A stretch of DNA of 64,000 bases from Dietzia sp032248695. GTDB taxonomy: Bacteria > Actinomycetota > Actinomycetes > Mycobacteriales > Mycobacteriaceae. The position numbers and the translations under genes are program-made. Positions within the stretch are counted from its first letter, which is position 1. The number at the start of each line of letters is the position of its first letter. This document shows, in pieces, positions 43,211 to 51,501 of the stretch. The DNA lies in NCBI RefSeq assembly GCF_032248695.1, contig NZ_JAVHXC010000003.1, positions 434,001 to 498,000 of the forward strand, read 5' to 3'. The notes beneath the pieces were generated by a model. The model did not search any database. It was not told where the DNA came from and worked only from the letters and a program-made list of their open reading frames with translations.

Positions 43211-45439
43211 TCAGCGCCCCGCCGGTTGGCCCTCGCCCACGGCCCCGACGCGCGTGGCGTCGTTGATCGGCGGTACGACCACCGAGTTCTGACCGGGCGA
43301 GGGGGCTGAGGCCGCCCCGGCGGCGCGCGGGACGGCGCGGGCGGCGACGGCCGGCTCCTCCGCCTCGTCGGCGGGCGTGAGGAACCCGGCTTCCTCCCCG
43401 AGTTCGATGGTGACCTCGCCCCCGGCGGGGACCGACACCCATCCCGACTTGGAACCGGCGTAGGGATCACCTTCGAACGCCGAGTCCCCGCGGGTCGTGA
43501 TCGGCACCTCCACGGCCGTGGCGCCGTTGTTCGCGACCACTAGGGTCGAGCCGGTCACGGTGGCCGTGACGGCGTCGGCCGCGGCCGCCCACGCCGCCCG
43601 CCGCTGCATCTCCAGACCCAGGTCGGAGTGCGAGGGGTTGTGCAGCGGCGCCGACACGTCGTCGAAGAGCCCGCGGTAGTCGCGGAGCATCTTGTCCAGC
43701 ACCGGGTAGAGGATCCGGTCGCCGGTGAGGTTGGACTGGTGCACGTAGTGCGGGCGCGGGTCCATGCTCAGTGCGTGACTGAGTGCATGGCGCGCCTCCT
43801 GCGGCACGATGTAGTCGGCGAACCCGGTGCCCAGCGGCAACGGCGCGTCGAGGCAGGTCGAGGCGGCGTTGGTCTCGCAGATCCCGGATCCGCCGGCGGC
43901 GCGGGACGTGTAGATCCAGTTGTACTCGTCGACCGCGTTCGCCACGGTCGAGGTGTTGTAGTAGATGTTCATCGGGTGCCGGGGCACGGTGAGCGCGTCG
44001 CCCAGCTGCCGCTGGTCCCGCTCGATGGAGGCGTCGTCGGCGATCCAGGTGACGCCCGTGGCGGCCAGGGCTGGCGCGAGGGCGGGGTTGTCCGTCCGGG
44101 CGGGGCCCGACGCCGTGCCCGAGTGCTGACCGGTGACGAGTTCGGTGGGATCGAGCGGGACACCGTTGGCCTGCGCCCAGTCGATGTTGCGCTGGATCTG
44201 CTCGGTGATCGCCGCCGTGTCCAGATTGTCGAGATTGGCGTGGTCCCACGTGTGGTTGATCCAGCGCAGCTGGTCCTTGGCGGCGAGCAGGGCTTCGGTG
44301 AGGCCGTCGCGGTCCGTGGCGCCGGAGGCGTTGAAGGTCATGTCCAGGGCGATGCCGCTGGAGTTCTCCCAGTCCGTGGCGGTGGCGACATCCGCGGCGG
44401 TCATGCGTGACTCGGTGAGGGTGCCCGGAGCGGGTGTGCCCTGGCAGTCCACCCCGAAGGTGCAGTTGTCCGCGGCGTTCCACTCGTCGTCGGCGAGGAA
44501 GACGTCGTCCACCTGGACGTTGAAGGCGTTGCGGTAGAGCGACGTCGACACCCCGCGGGTCAGCCACGTGATGATCCCGTGGGACAGAGCCTTGAAATGC
44601 TGCTGGTACTGGTTCATCGCCACGGTCATCACCAGACGCTCGCGGGTGCCCTCGGTGTGGACACCCATCACCACGCCCCCGCCGGCGGCCGGGGCTGTGA
44701 GCAGCGGGCGGAAGGTCCCACCGGGGACCGGGGTGGCCGCGTATCCCCAGGATTCGTCAATGGTCGGGCTGAGATCCTCGAAGGGGACGGGCCCGTCGAG
44801 GTAGGTCCACTCCCCGGCCAGCGCGTCCGGGGTCAGGGTGGCGGTGGTGCCGTCGAAGGTCGTGCCGTTCGGAGTGCTGACGAGACCGACGCTCTCCTCC
44901 GGAGTGACGTTCGCGGTGACCTCGCGGATGCCGTAGTCGGCGGTGAACCGGTCGATCGCCGCGTTCTCCTCCGGGCGCAGGCCGGTGCGCTGGGCGGTCA
45001 CCGAGACGATGCCGGCGTAGCGGGCGGTCGTGGTGGCGTCGTCGGCCAGCAGTTCGCGGGTGATGGACCGGCGGTTCGGGTCCTTGAGGTTGATCCGGTC
45101 GACCTCCACGCCCTCGGCGGCAAGACGGGTGGTGAACGCCTCCCCGCTGAAGTCACCGTCGTCGATCACCAGTACGCGCAGCTCGACCGTCGCCCGGACC
45201 TCGGCGGGAGGGGGCGTGGTGGTCGGGATGGTGCTGGAGGTCGGCGTCGTGCTCGCCGGCGGCGGGGTCGATCCCCCCGAACCGGATGACCCGAGGGACC
45301 CGGTCTGAGCGGTCGCGAGACCGACCAGCGGAACGGTGATGGCGCCGGTGACGGCGAGAGCGGTGGCGGCGCGGAACCCGGTGCGCTGCAGAGGCGAGAA
45401 CCCCGAGCCCGAGCGTCCACGCGCGGCGGCGTTGAACAT
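43211..45439 (-). CDS. Secreted Agd3/CE18-like polysaccharide deacetylase
   Basis: A 742-residue exported protein. A signal peptide (AATALAVTGAITVPLVGLATAQ) is followed by a Ser/Thr/Pro linker (about residues 47-79). The domain with VLVIDDGDFSGEAF precedes the deacetylase core, which holds FNVQVDDVFLADDEW (Asp311-Asp312) and NHTWDHANLD (His396, His400), the metal-binding signature seen in Agd3, the deacetylase of galactosaminogalactan. A C-terminal beta-domain (TLVVANNGATAVEVPITTRG) may bind carbohydrate. Partial deacetylation makes such polymers cationic and adhesive. ATG 45439 follows AGGGATATTC. It heads the exopolysaccharide operon. Confidence 0.83.
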   Translation of the reverse strand: MFNAAARGRSGSGFSPLQRTGFRAATALAVTGAITVPLVGLATAQTGSLGSSGSGGSTPPPASTTPTSSTIPTTTPPPAEVRATVELRVLVIDDGDFSGEAFTTRLAAEGVEVDRINLKDPNRRSITRELLADDATTTARYAGIVSVTAQRTGLRPEENAAIDRFTADYGIREVTANVTPEESVGLVSTPNGTTFDGTTATLTPDALAGEWTYLDGPVPFEDLSPTIDESWGYAATPVPGGTFRPLLTAPAAGGGVVMGVHTEGTRERLVMTVAMNQYQQHFKALSHGIITWLTRGVSTSLYRNAFNVQVDDVFLADDEWNAADNCTFGVDCQGTPAPGTLTESRMTAADVATATDWENSSGIALDMTFNASGATDRDGLTEALLAAKDQLRWINHTWDHANLDNLDTAAITEQIQRNIDWAQANGVPLDPTELVTGQHSGTASGPARTDNPALAPALAATGVTWIADDASIERDQRQLGDALTVPRHPMNIYYNTSTVANAVDEYNWIYTSRAAGGSGICETNAASTCLDAPLPLGTGFADYIVPQEARHALSHALSMDPRPHYVHQSNLTGDRILYPVLDKMLRDYRGLFDDVSAPLHNPSHSDLGLEMQRRAAWAAAADAVTATVTGSTLVVANNGATAVEVPITTRGDSAFEGDPYAGSKSGWVSVPAGGEVTIELGEEAGFLTPADEAEEPAVAARAVPRAAGAASAPSPGQNSVVVPPINDATRVGAVGEGQPAGR

Positions 45440-45458
45440 GAATATCCCTGTTGTAAGT

Positions 45459-45548
45459 GCCGCCACTCCCGATCCCCCTCGGGAGTGGCGGCGTCCCCCC
45501 GGGGACCCGGACCGAGGCCCGGATCCCCTCGCACGGTGCTCCGTGCGA
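45459..45548 (-). promoter_or_regulatory. Structured leader of exopolysaccharide operon (three stem-loops)
   Basis: On the minus strand, three hairpins follow one another before the deacetylase start. The first (45548-45529) is TCGCACGG-agca-CCGTGCGA. The second (45528-45501) has 10-base arms with one mismatch and an 8-base loop. The third (45492-45459) has a perfect 14-base stem with a 6-base loop, ending 19 bases before the ATG. The arrangement could form an attenuator or a ligand- or protein-sensing leader. No known riboswitch class was recognised. Confidence 0.6.
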
Positions 45549-45622
45549 CAGATGAAAGTGTGCGCCGGGCGACGGTGCTGCACAACAGTTCTGACCGGAT
45601 CTCTTCGTAAGAAAATCTCTTC

Positions 45623-45653
45623 ACTATAAGACAGCCTTTACTTAAACATTCAA
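45623..45653 (-). promoter_or_regulatory. Candidate promoter of exopolysaccharide operon
   Basis: In the AT-rich island, the minus strand reads TTGAAT (45653-45648), a 19-base spacer and TATAGT (45628-45623). Transcription starting near 45616 would give a leader of about 175 bases containing the three hairpins. Spacer length is slightly long. Confidence 0.45.
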
Positions 45654-46177
45654 TTACACGGCGAGGTGAGGGCGCGGGGATAGCAGACGCGTCACCGAAC
45701 AGGAAATGTGTCCAACTAGGCGTGATCACGGTGTACACACTGACAAACTGGCCGATAAGCCCTCGCTGGGAGCGATCGGAGAACTGAGAACAGGTCGGCG
45801 GATCTGAGAACTGGACGGTCGGCCTACTATGTCGTGTGTTCGTGGCCCCGGAGGCCGTGTCGCTGCGTCGGAGGCCGACCGGCGTCGTCGGATCGGCTCG
45901 CGGGGCCCCCGGAACAGCCCCCCGAGGGACCCGCGACGAGGTGCCGGCGGGCTCGACGCGCGGCCCCGGGGGGCGCGGCTCGGGGTGCGTGGCTCGGGGC
46001 GCGGCCCGGGGTCGGCTCGGGGTGCGCGGCCTGGGGCGGCCCGGGAGGGTGCGGTCAGGGAGGCGCGTTGGGGGTCGTTCCCGCTCCACCCTGGCGGGTC
46101 GTGCAGAGGCGTGGCGCGGGCGGAGGGACCGGACGTCCCGGCTCCCGCGCGCGCCGACCCTGCGTTTCCGCTGGTCC

Positions 46178-46194
46178 TATAGACTGGTCCGGTC
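46178..46194 (+). promoter_or_regulatory. gyrA promoter element shared with gyrB
   Basis: TATAGACT (46178-46185) is a good -10 box. TAGACTGGTCCGGTC (46180-46194) matches the gyrB element at 14 of 15 bases. gyrA thus has its own promoter, needed since it is separated from gyrB. Confidence 0.6.
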
Positions 46195-46242
46195 GAAGCG
46201 TGCCCAGTGGCGCTGTTTCGAGCGCGAGACGAAGAGGAGCCC

Positions 46243-48768
46243 ATGACGGACACGACGTTGCCGCCCGAGGCCGGGGGTCACGACCGGATCGAGCCGGTCG
46301 ACATCCAGGCCGAGATGCAGAGAAGCTACATCGACTACTCGATGAGCGTCATCGTCGGCCGCGCACTCCCGGATGTGAGGGACGGGCTCAAGCCCGTGCA
46401 CCGCCGCATCCTCTACGCGATGTGGGACAACGGCTACCGTCCCGAGCGCAGCTACGTGAAGTCGGCCAAGCCCGTCGCCGACACGATGGGCAACTACCAC
46501 CCGCACGGTGACTCGGCGATCTACGACACGCTCGTCCGTCTGGCGCAGCCGTGGGCCATGCGCTACCCGATGGTCGACGGTCAGGGGAACTTCGGCTCCC
46601 GCGGCAACGACGGCGCCGCGGCCATGCGCTACACCGAGTGCAAGATGACCCCGCTGGCCATGGAGATGGTCCGGGACATCGACAAGAACACGGTCGATTT
46701 CCAGCCGAACTACGACGGTAAGACGTCTGAGCCGGTCGTGCTGCCCTCGCGCATCCCGAACCTGCTGGTCAACGGCTCGAGCGGTATCGCGGTCGGCATG
46801 GCCACCAAGATGCCGCCCCACAACCTGCGCGAGGTCGCCGAGGCGATCTACTGGTGCCTGGACAATCCGGACGCCGACGAGGAGGAGACCCTCGCGGCGT
46901 GCATGGAACGGATCAAGGGTCCGGACTTCCCGACGCACGGTTACATCGTCGGCGAGCAGGGGATCAACGACTACCAGTCCACCGGGCGCGGCTCGATCCG
47001 GATGCGGGGCAAGACCTCGATCGAGGAGGAGGGCAACCGGACGGTCATTGTCATCACGGAGCTGCCCTACGAGGTCAACCCGGACAACATGATCCTCTCG
47101 ATCGCCGAGCAGCTGCGCGACGGCAAGATCGCCGGGATCTCCAAGATCGACGACGAGTCCTCGGACCGTGTCGGCCTGCGCATCGTCGTCACTCTCAAGC
47201 GTGACGCGGTGGCCAAGGTCGTGCTCAACAACCTCTACAAGCACTCGCAGCTGCAGACGTCGTTCGGTGCGAACATGCTGTCCATCGTCGACGGCGTCCC
47301 CCGGACCCTGGCGCTGCACCACCTCGTACGCCTGTACGTCACGCACCAGGTCGAGGTCATCGTCCGGCGGACCCAGTACCTGCTCGACGAGGCCGAGAAG
47401 CGGGCCCACATCCTGCGCGGCCTGGTCAAGGCGCTCGACGCGCTGGACGAGGTCATCGCACTCATCCGGCGGTCCGAGACGGTCGAGGTCGCGCGGGAGG
47501 GCCTCAAGGACCTCCTCGAGATCGACGACGACCAGGCCCAGGCCATCCTCGACATGCAGCTGCGGCGCCTGGCGGCCCTGGAGCGGCAGAAGATCGTCGA
47601 CCAGCTCGCCGCCATCGAGCTCGAGATCGCCGACTACAAGGACATCCTGGCCAGGCCCGAGCGTCAGCGCGCGATCGTCGGCGACGAGCTGCGCGAGATC
47701 GTCGAGAAGTACGGCGACGACCGTCGGACCCGGATCATCCCCGCGGATGGTGACGTCACCGACGAGGACCTCATCGCCCGTGAGGACGTCGTCGTCACCA
47801 TCACCGAGACCGGGTACGCCAAGCGCACCCGCACGGATCTCTACCGGGCCCAGAAGCGCGGCGGCAAGGGCGTGCGCGGGGCGGAGCTCAAGCAGGACGA
47901 CATCGTCCGGCACTTCTTCGTCTCCTCCACGCACGACTGGCTGCTGTTCTTCACCACCAAGGGCCGGGTCTACCGGATCAAGGCCTACGAGCTGCCCGAG
48001 GCCAACCGGACCGCGCGCGGCCAGCACGTGGCCAATCTGCTGGCCTTCCAGCCGGAGGAGCGGATCGCCGGGGTCATCCGGATCAAGGGCTACCAGGACG
48101 CCCCGTACCTCGTCCTGGCCACCAAGAACGGCCTGGTCAAGAAGTCCCGGCTCGAGGACTACGACTCCCCGCGCTCGGGCGGCCTCATCGCCGTGAACCT
48201 CCGCGACGGCGACGAGCTCGTCGGTGCGGCGCTCGCCGGCCCGGAGGACGACCTGCTGCTGGTGTCGGAGAAGGGTCAGTCGATCCGATTCCACGCCAAC
48301 GACGACACGCTGCGCCCGATGGGTCGCGCGACGTCGGGTGTCATGGGCATGCGGTTCAACGACGGCGACGCGCTGCTGAGCATGTCGGTGGTCCGGTCCG
48401 ACTCGGACGAGGGCAAGTACTTCCTGCTGGTCGCCACCGAACGCGGCTACTCCAAGCGCACCGCGCTGAGCGAGTACACCGCCCAGGGACGCGGCGGCAA
48501 GGGCGTGCTCACGCTCATGTTCGACCCCAAGCGCGGCAAGCTCGTCGGCGCGACGATCGTGGAGCTGCAGGACGAGCTCTACGCGATCACCTCCAGCGGC
48601 GGCGTGATCCGCACGTTCGCCAAGCAGGTCCGCAAGGCCGGCCGGCAGACCAAGGGCGTGCGTCTGATGAACCTCGCCGAGGGCGACTCGCTGCTGGCCA
48701 TCGCGCGCAATGCGGACGAGCCCGACGACGAGGACAAGGCCGAGGCCGAGTCCATCACGGAGGAGTAG
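46243..48768 (+). CDS. gyrA: DNA gyrase subunit A
   Basis: An 841-residue gyrase subunit. ATG 46243 follows GAAGAGGAGCCC; an in-frame start at 46207 adds an unrelated dozen residues. QRSYIDYSMSVIVGRALPDV opens the winged-helix domain. The catalytic Tyr130 lies in AAAMRYTE. The quinolone region reads HPHGDSAIYDTL with Ser91 and Asp95 (E. coli Ser83 and Asp87), a susceptible-type sequence. The GyrA box in the C-terminal wrapping domain is QKRGGKG, and QGRGGKG follows later. The C-terminus is acidic. The next gene starts 4 bases after its stop. Confidence 0.98.
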   Translation: MTDTTLPPEAGGHDRIEPVDIQAEMQRSYIDYSMSVIVGRALPDVRDGLKPVHRRILYAMWDNGYRPERSYVKSAKPVADTMGNYHPHGDSAIYDTLVRLAQPWAMRYPMVDGQGNFGSRGNDGAAAMRYTECKMTPLAMEMVRDIDKNTVDFQPNYDGKTSEPVVLPSRIPNLLVNGSSGIAVGMATKMPPHNLREVAEAIYWCLDNPDADEEETLAACMERIKGPDFPTHGYIVGEQGINDYQSTGRGSIRMRGKTSIEEEGNRTVIVITELPYEVNPDNMILSIAEQLRDGKIAGISKIDDESSDRVGLRIVVTLKRDAVAKVVLNNLYKHSQLQTSFGANMLSIVDGVPRTLALHHLVRLYVTHQVEVIVRRTQYLLDEAEKRAHILRGLVKALDALDEVIALIRRSETVEVAREGLKDLLEIDDDQAQAILDMQLRRLAALERQKIVDQLAAIELEIADYKDILARPERQRAIVGDELREIVEKYGDDRRTRIIPADGDVTDEDLIAREDVVVTITETGYAKRTRTDLYRAQKRGGKGVRGAELKQDDIVRHFFVSSTHDWLLFFTTKGRVYRIKAYELPEANRTARGQHVANLLAFQPEERIAGVIRIKGYQDAPYLVLATKNGLVKKSRLEDYDSPRSGGLIAVNLRDGDELVGAALAGPEDDLLLVSEKGQSIRFHANDDTLRPMGRATSGVMGMRFNDGDALLSMSVVRSDSDEGKYFLLVATERGYSKRTALSEYTAQGRGGKGVLTLMFDPKRGKLVGATIVELQDELYAITSSGGVIRTFAKQVRKAGRQTKGVRLMNLAEGDSLLAIARNADEPDDEDKAEAESITEE

Positions 48769-48771
48769 GCG

Positions 48772-49356
48772 ATGACCGACCCGACCGAACCGGCCGCCGA
48801 GGGTCCCGAGACCGGGGGGTCCACCCCGGCGCCCGGGTACGGCGGGTCGGAGACCGGAGCGAGCGCCGCGGCGACCACCGCGTTCCCGGCGGCGCCGCAG
48901 CACCGGGCCGAGGGCGTCAGCGGCGGCGTGTCCAGGGCCCACTCGGGCGGGGCGGCCGGACGCGCCGCCCCGGTGGTGCCACCGACCGAGCGTCGTGGGC
49001 CGCTCGAGTCCGTGCTGGTGCTCAAGCGGATCGACCCGTGGTCGGCGTTCACCACCGTCCTGGGGCTCATGTTCGCGCTCTACCTGGTGTGGATGGTCGC
49101 CATCGGGGTGACCTACCTGCTGCTGTCCGGCATGGGTGTGTGGGACCGGCTCGGCGGGCTGCTGTCCGGTGTCGCCGGCGACGAGTCCGCCTCCGTGATC
49201 GGGCCGTCGACGATCTTCCTCTACAGCGGTGGCGTCGGACTGCTCAACGTCCTGCTGCTGTCGATCCTCGCCACGCTCGCGGTGTTCATCTACAACCTCG
49301 CGGCCGGCCTCACCGGCGGGGGAGTGCAGGTCACGCTCAGTGACCGGCGCGTGTGA
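48772..49356 (+). CDS. DUF3566 membrane protein (Rv0007-like)
   Basis: A 194-residue protein immediately after gyrA, the position of mycobacterial Rv0007. The first 75 residues are disordered and Ala/Gly/Pro-rich. The DUF3566 core begins VLVLKRIDPWSAFTTVLGLM, with a first membrane helix (FALYLVWMVAIGVTYLLLS) and a second (LLNVLLLSILATLAVFIYNL). The function is unknown; conserved linkage to gyrA suggests a role near replication or division. Confidence 0.92.
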   Translation: MTDPTEPAAEGPETGGSTPAPGYGGSETGASAAATTAFPAAPQHRAEGVSGGVSRAHSGGAAGRAAPVVPPTERRGPLESVLVLKRIDPWSAFTTVLGLMFALYLVWMVAIGVTYLLLSGMGVWDRLGGLLSGVAGDESASVIGPSTIFLYSGGVGLLNVLLLSILATLAVFIYNLAAGLTGGGVQVTLSDRRV

Positions 49357-49400
49357 CACGGCGACGTGAGGGTGCCGGGGACCGCGTCCGAGATGCCGAT

Positions 49401-49430
49401 TTGGGCCGGAGCGGGGACGTCGGGTAGATT
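49401..49430 (+). promoter_or_regulatory. Promoter of tRNA-Ile
   Basis: TTGGGC (49401-49406) and TAGATT (49425-49430) are separated by 18 bases and lie just upstream of the tRNA-Ile gene. Confidence 0.55.
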
Positions 49431-49445
49431 CACTCCTCGGTACGA

Positions 49446-49519
49446 GGGCCTATAGCTCAGGTGGTTAGAGCGCCAAACTGATAATTTGGAGGTCGGAGGT
49501 TCAAGTCCTCCTAGGCCCA
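49446..49519 (+). tRNA. ileT: tRNA-Ile (GAT anticodon)
   Basis: A 74-base cloverleaf. Acceptor GGGCCTA pairs with TAGGCCC, the D-arm is GCTCAGGTGGTTAGAGC, the anticodon stem CCAAA/TTTGG encloses loop CTGATAA with anticodon GAT, and the T-arm has GGAGG-TTCAAGT-CCTCC. Discriminator base A; CCA is not fully encoded. Same position as ileT after gyrA in mycobacteria. Confidence 0.97.
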
Positions 49520-49532
49520 CTCCGCCAGGCAG

Positions 49533-49562
49533 ACGCCGGATCCGCTCGACGCGGTCCGGCGT
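49533..49562 (+). terminator. Hairpin after tRNA-Ile
   Basis: ACGCCGGA (49533-49540) pairs with TCCGGCGT (49555-49562); inner CCGC/GCGG continues the stem around loop TCGAC with a single bulged T. TT follows. Likely terminator or processing structure. Confidence 0.55.
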
Positions 49563-49579
49563 TTATGCTTGGCGGTGAC

Positions 49580-49652
49580 GGGGCCTTAGCTCAGTTGGTA
49601 GAGCGCTGCCTTTGCAAGGCAGATGTCAGGGGTTCGAATCCCCTAGGCTCCA
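49580..49652 (+). tRNA. alaT: tRNA-Ala (TGC anticodon)
   Basis: A 73-base cloverleaf. Acceptor GGGGCCT pairs with AGGCTCC (one G-T pair), D-arm GCTCAGTTGGTAGAGC, anticodon stem CTGCC/GGCAG with loop TTTGCAA and anticodon TGC, and T-arm AGGGG-TTCGAAT-CCCCT. Discriminator A. Same position as alaT in mycobacteria. Confidence 0.97.
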
Positions 49653-49735
49653 CTCCCATCGGCCCCGGCCGCGCCCCGGCCGCGCACCCACCCGTCCCCG
49701 CCGGGCGGAGACCGTCCCGGTCGGAGAGGGGCACC

Positions 49736-50938
49736 GTGCAGACCACCACCCGCTCGTCATGGGTGCCGTTCGTCCTCATGGCCCTGGTGGTCACCGTGGC
49801 CCTGGCGTCCAGCGCCACCCCCTCGCCCCTGTACGTCGACTACCAGCAGTCGTGGGGCGTCGGCGGCACCACGATCACGGTGGTCTACGCCGTATACGCG
49901 CTCGCGGTCCTCGTGCCCCTGTTGTTCCTCGGGAGGCTCTCCGACGCGATCGGCCGCCGCCCCGTGGTCCTCGCCGGGCTGACACTGCTGGCGGTCAGCA
50001 TGGGCATGCTCGCCGCCGCCCCGTCCGTCGCCTGGCTCGTCGTCGCCCGGATCATCCAGGGACTGGCCGTGGGCCTCGTCACCGGCTCGGCCCCGGCCGC
50101 GCTCATCGAGCTGCACCCGACCCGGGATTCACGGGTCGGCGCCCTCACCAGCAGCTCCACCACCAACTTCGGCATCGCCGGCGGAGTGCTCCTCGCGGGC
50201 GCCGTGGCCACCTCGTCGTCGTCCCCCCTCGTCCATCCCTACCTCGTCATCGCCGGCGCCACCCTCGCCCTCCTGGTGGCGGTGGCCACCCTCGTGCCGG
50301 AGACGGCGGGCGGCTCCTCCACCGCACGCGAGGCGCTGCGCCTGCGTCCCCCCACGGTCCCGGCCGAGATCCGGACGACGTTCGCCCTGGCCGCCGTGTG
50401 CGTGACCGTCTCGTGGTCCGTCGGCGGCGTCGTCCTGGGCCTCGGCGGGGCCATCGCGCGCGACCTGCTGGGCCGGTCCGACTACCTGGTCACCGGACTC
50501 GTCGTGGCCAGCCTGCAGGCGTCGGCGGGGGCCGCCCAGCTCGTGTGGAACCTGCGGTCCGGGCCGGAGCGGTGGCGGCTCGGTGTGACCGTCGGGGTGG
50601 GCGCGCTCGTCGCGGGGCTGCTCGTGGCGTCGGCGTCGCTGGAGGCCGGCACGGTGGCTGGCTTCGTCGCCGCGGCCGCACTCACCGGCCTGGGGATGGG
50701 CCTGCTGTTCCTCATGGGCAACACGCTCGTGGCGCAGAGCGCGCCCCCGGCCGTGCGCGGGCAGGTCTACTCCGCGCTGTTCGTCGTGGCCTACATCTCG
50801 CTCGGGGTGCCGGCAGTGGTCGCGGCCGTCATCGCCGAGGGCATCGGGCTCATCCCCGCCTACCACGTGCTCGCGCTGGTCATGGGACTGGTCGCGATGG
50901 GGGCCCTGGTCCCCGTCTCACGCTCCCGCCGGGCCTGA
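49736..50938 (+). CDS. MFS transporter
   Basis: A 400-residue transporter with about twelve helices. ATPSPLYVDYQQSWG after helix 1 is typical of a drug/metabolite MFS subgroup, and FLGRLSDAIGRRPVVLAG is the MFS loop 2-3 signature; ARIIQGLAVGLVTGSAPAAL lies in helix 4. GTG 49736 is chosen because the longer open frame runs into the tRNA-Ala gene. The substrate is unknown. Confidence 0.88.
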   Translation: MQTTTRSSWVPFVLMALVVTVALASSATPSPLYVDYQQSWGVGGTTITVVYAVYALAVLVPLLFLGRLSDAIGRRPVVLAGLTLLAVSMGMLAAAPSVAWLVVARIIQGLAVGLVTGSAPAALIELHPTRDSRVGALTSSSTTNFGIAGGVLLAGAVATSSSSPLVHPYLVIAGATLALLVAVATLVPETAGGSSTAREALRLRPPTVPAEIRTTFALAAVCVTVSWSVGGVVLGLGGAIARDLLGRSDYLVTGLVVASLQASAGAAQLVWNLRSGPERWRLGVTVGVGALVAGLLVASASLEAGTVAGFVAAAALTGLGMGLLFLMGNTLVAQSAPPAVRGQVYSALFVVAYISLGVPAVVAAVIAEGIGLIPAYHVLALVMGLVAMGALVPVSRSRRA

Positions 50939-51017
50939 CGACCTCACCGGCCGGTGCTCCGCGCGGGCCCGCCCGCGCCGGAGATCAGGCGCCGAGCGCC
51001 GGCGCCCGCGCGGGGGG

Positions 51018-51491
51018 TCAGGCGCTCAGCGCCTGCGCGGCGGCCACGACGCCCAGCGCGGCGAGACCGGTACGGAGGCGGTCCGAGGCCAGCAGGGCCG
51101 CGATCCGGGGCCGCGTGACCTGTTCCCGGGCGATCCCCGAGTGCAGCGGCACGACGCCGGCCGTGACCGCGGGCGCGGCGAGGGTCGCCGCGCAGGCCAC
51201 GACCGTCGCGGCCAGCCCCGCACGTTCGCGCGAGCGGATCGACCCGTAGGCCGACCACGCCACCGCCCCGAGGCCCGACGCGTACAGCGTCAGGGCCACC
51301 GGGGCGATCCGGCGGGCGTGATCGGCCTGCCGCTCGGCGATCCCGTGCGTCGGGCCGTCGAACAGCTGCGGGTAGACCACCGAGGTGACCATGGACTGGA
51401 AACCCAGGTGGGCCGCCGACGTCGTGAGCAGCGCGAGCCGACCGGCCCGCAGCGTCGGATCGGCGGACGCGCGACGTCGGCGGCGGTTCAT
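51018..51491 (-). CDS. Small membrane protein of unknown function
   Basis: A 157-residue protein with a basic start (MNRRRRRASADP) and about four hydrophobic segments: LALLTTSAAHLGFQSMVTSV, VALTLYASGLGAVAWSAYG, AATVVACAATLAAPAVTAGV and LRTGLAALGVVAAAQAL. The sequence QLFDGPTHGIAERQADHARR between helices 1 and 2 suggests a conserved loop but no family is recognised. ATG 51491 is used; an in-frame GTG lies at 51500. It is convergent with the MFS gene and follows the SnoaL-like gene by 10 bases. Confidence 0.65.
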   Translation of the reverse strand: MNRRRRRASADPTLRAGRLALLTTSAAHLGFQSMVTSVVYPQLFDGPTHGIAERQADHARRIAPVALTLYASGLGAVAWSAYGSIRSRERAGLAATVVACAATLAAPAVTAGVVPLHSGIAREQVTRPRIAALLASDRLRTGLAALGVVAAAQALSA

Positions 51492-51501
51492 ACGCGCCAC
51501 G

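Larger units (their letters stand above)
45440..46242. other. 803-base intergenic region between deacetylase gene and gyrA
   Basis: Left part (45440-45760): operon leader and an AT-rich island at about 45600-45760, strongly unlike the surrounding high-GC sequence. Middle (45778-45811): three copies of GAGAAC, at 45779-45784, 45786-45791 and 45806-45811, two within CTGAGAAC units 20 bases apart, a possible operator. Right part (45840-46170): very G-rich with no supportable coding frame. The gyrA promoter lies at the right end. Confidence 0.6.

Noticed and set aside
45829..46246. Reading frames of 117-225 codons upstream of gyrA
   Set aside because: All are Gly/Arg-rich translations of a G-rich intergenic stretch, overlap each other in several frames and run into gyrA; no domain or ribosome site supports them.
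46177..49359. Minus-strand reading frame of 1060 codons opposite gyrA
   Set aside because: It is antisense to the entire gyrA gene and lacks any recognisable domain; high-GC codon bias creates long open antisense frames.
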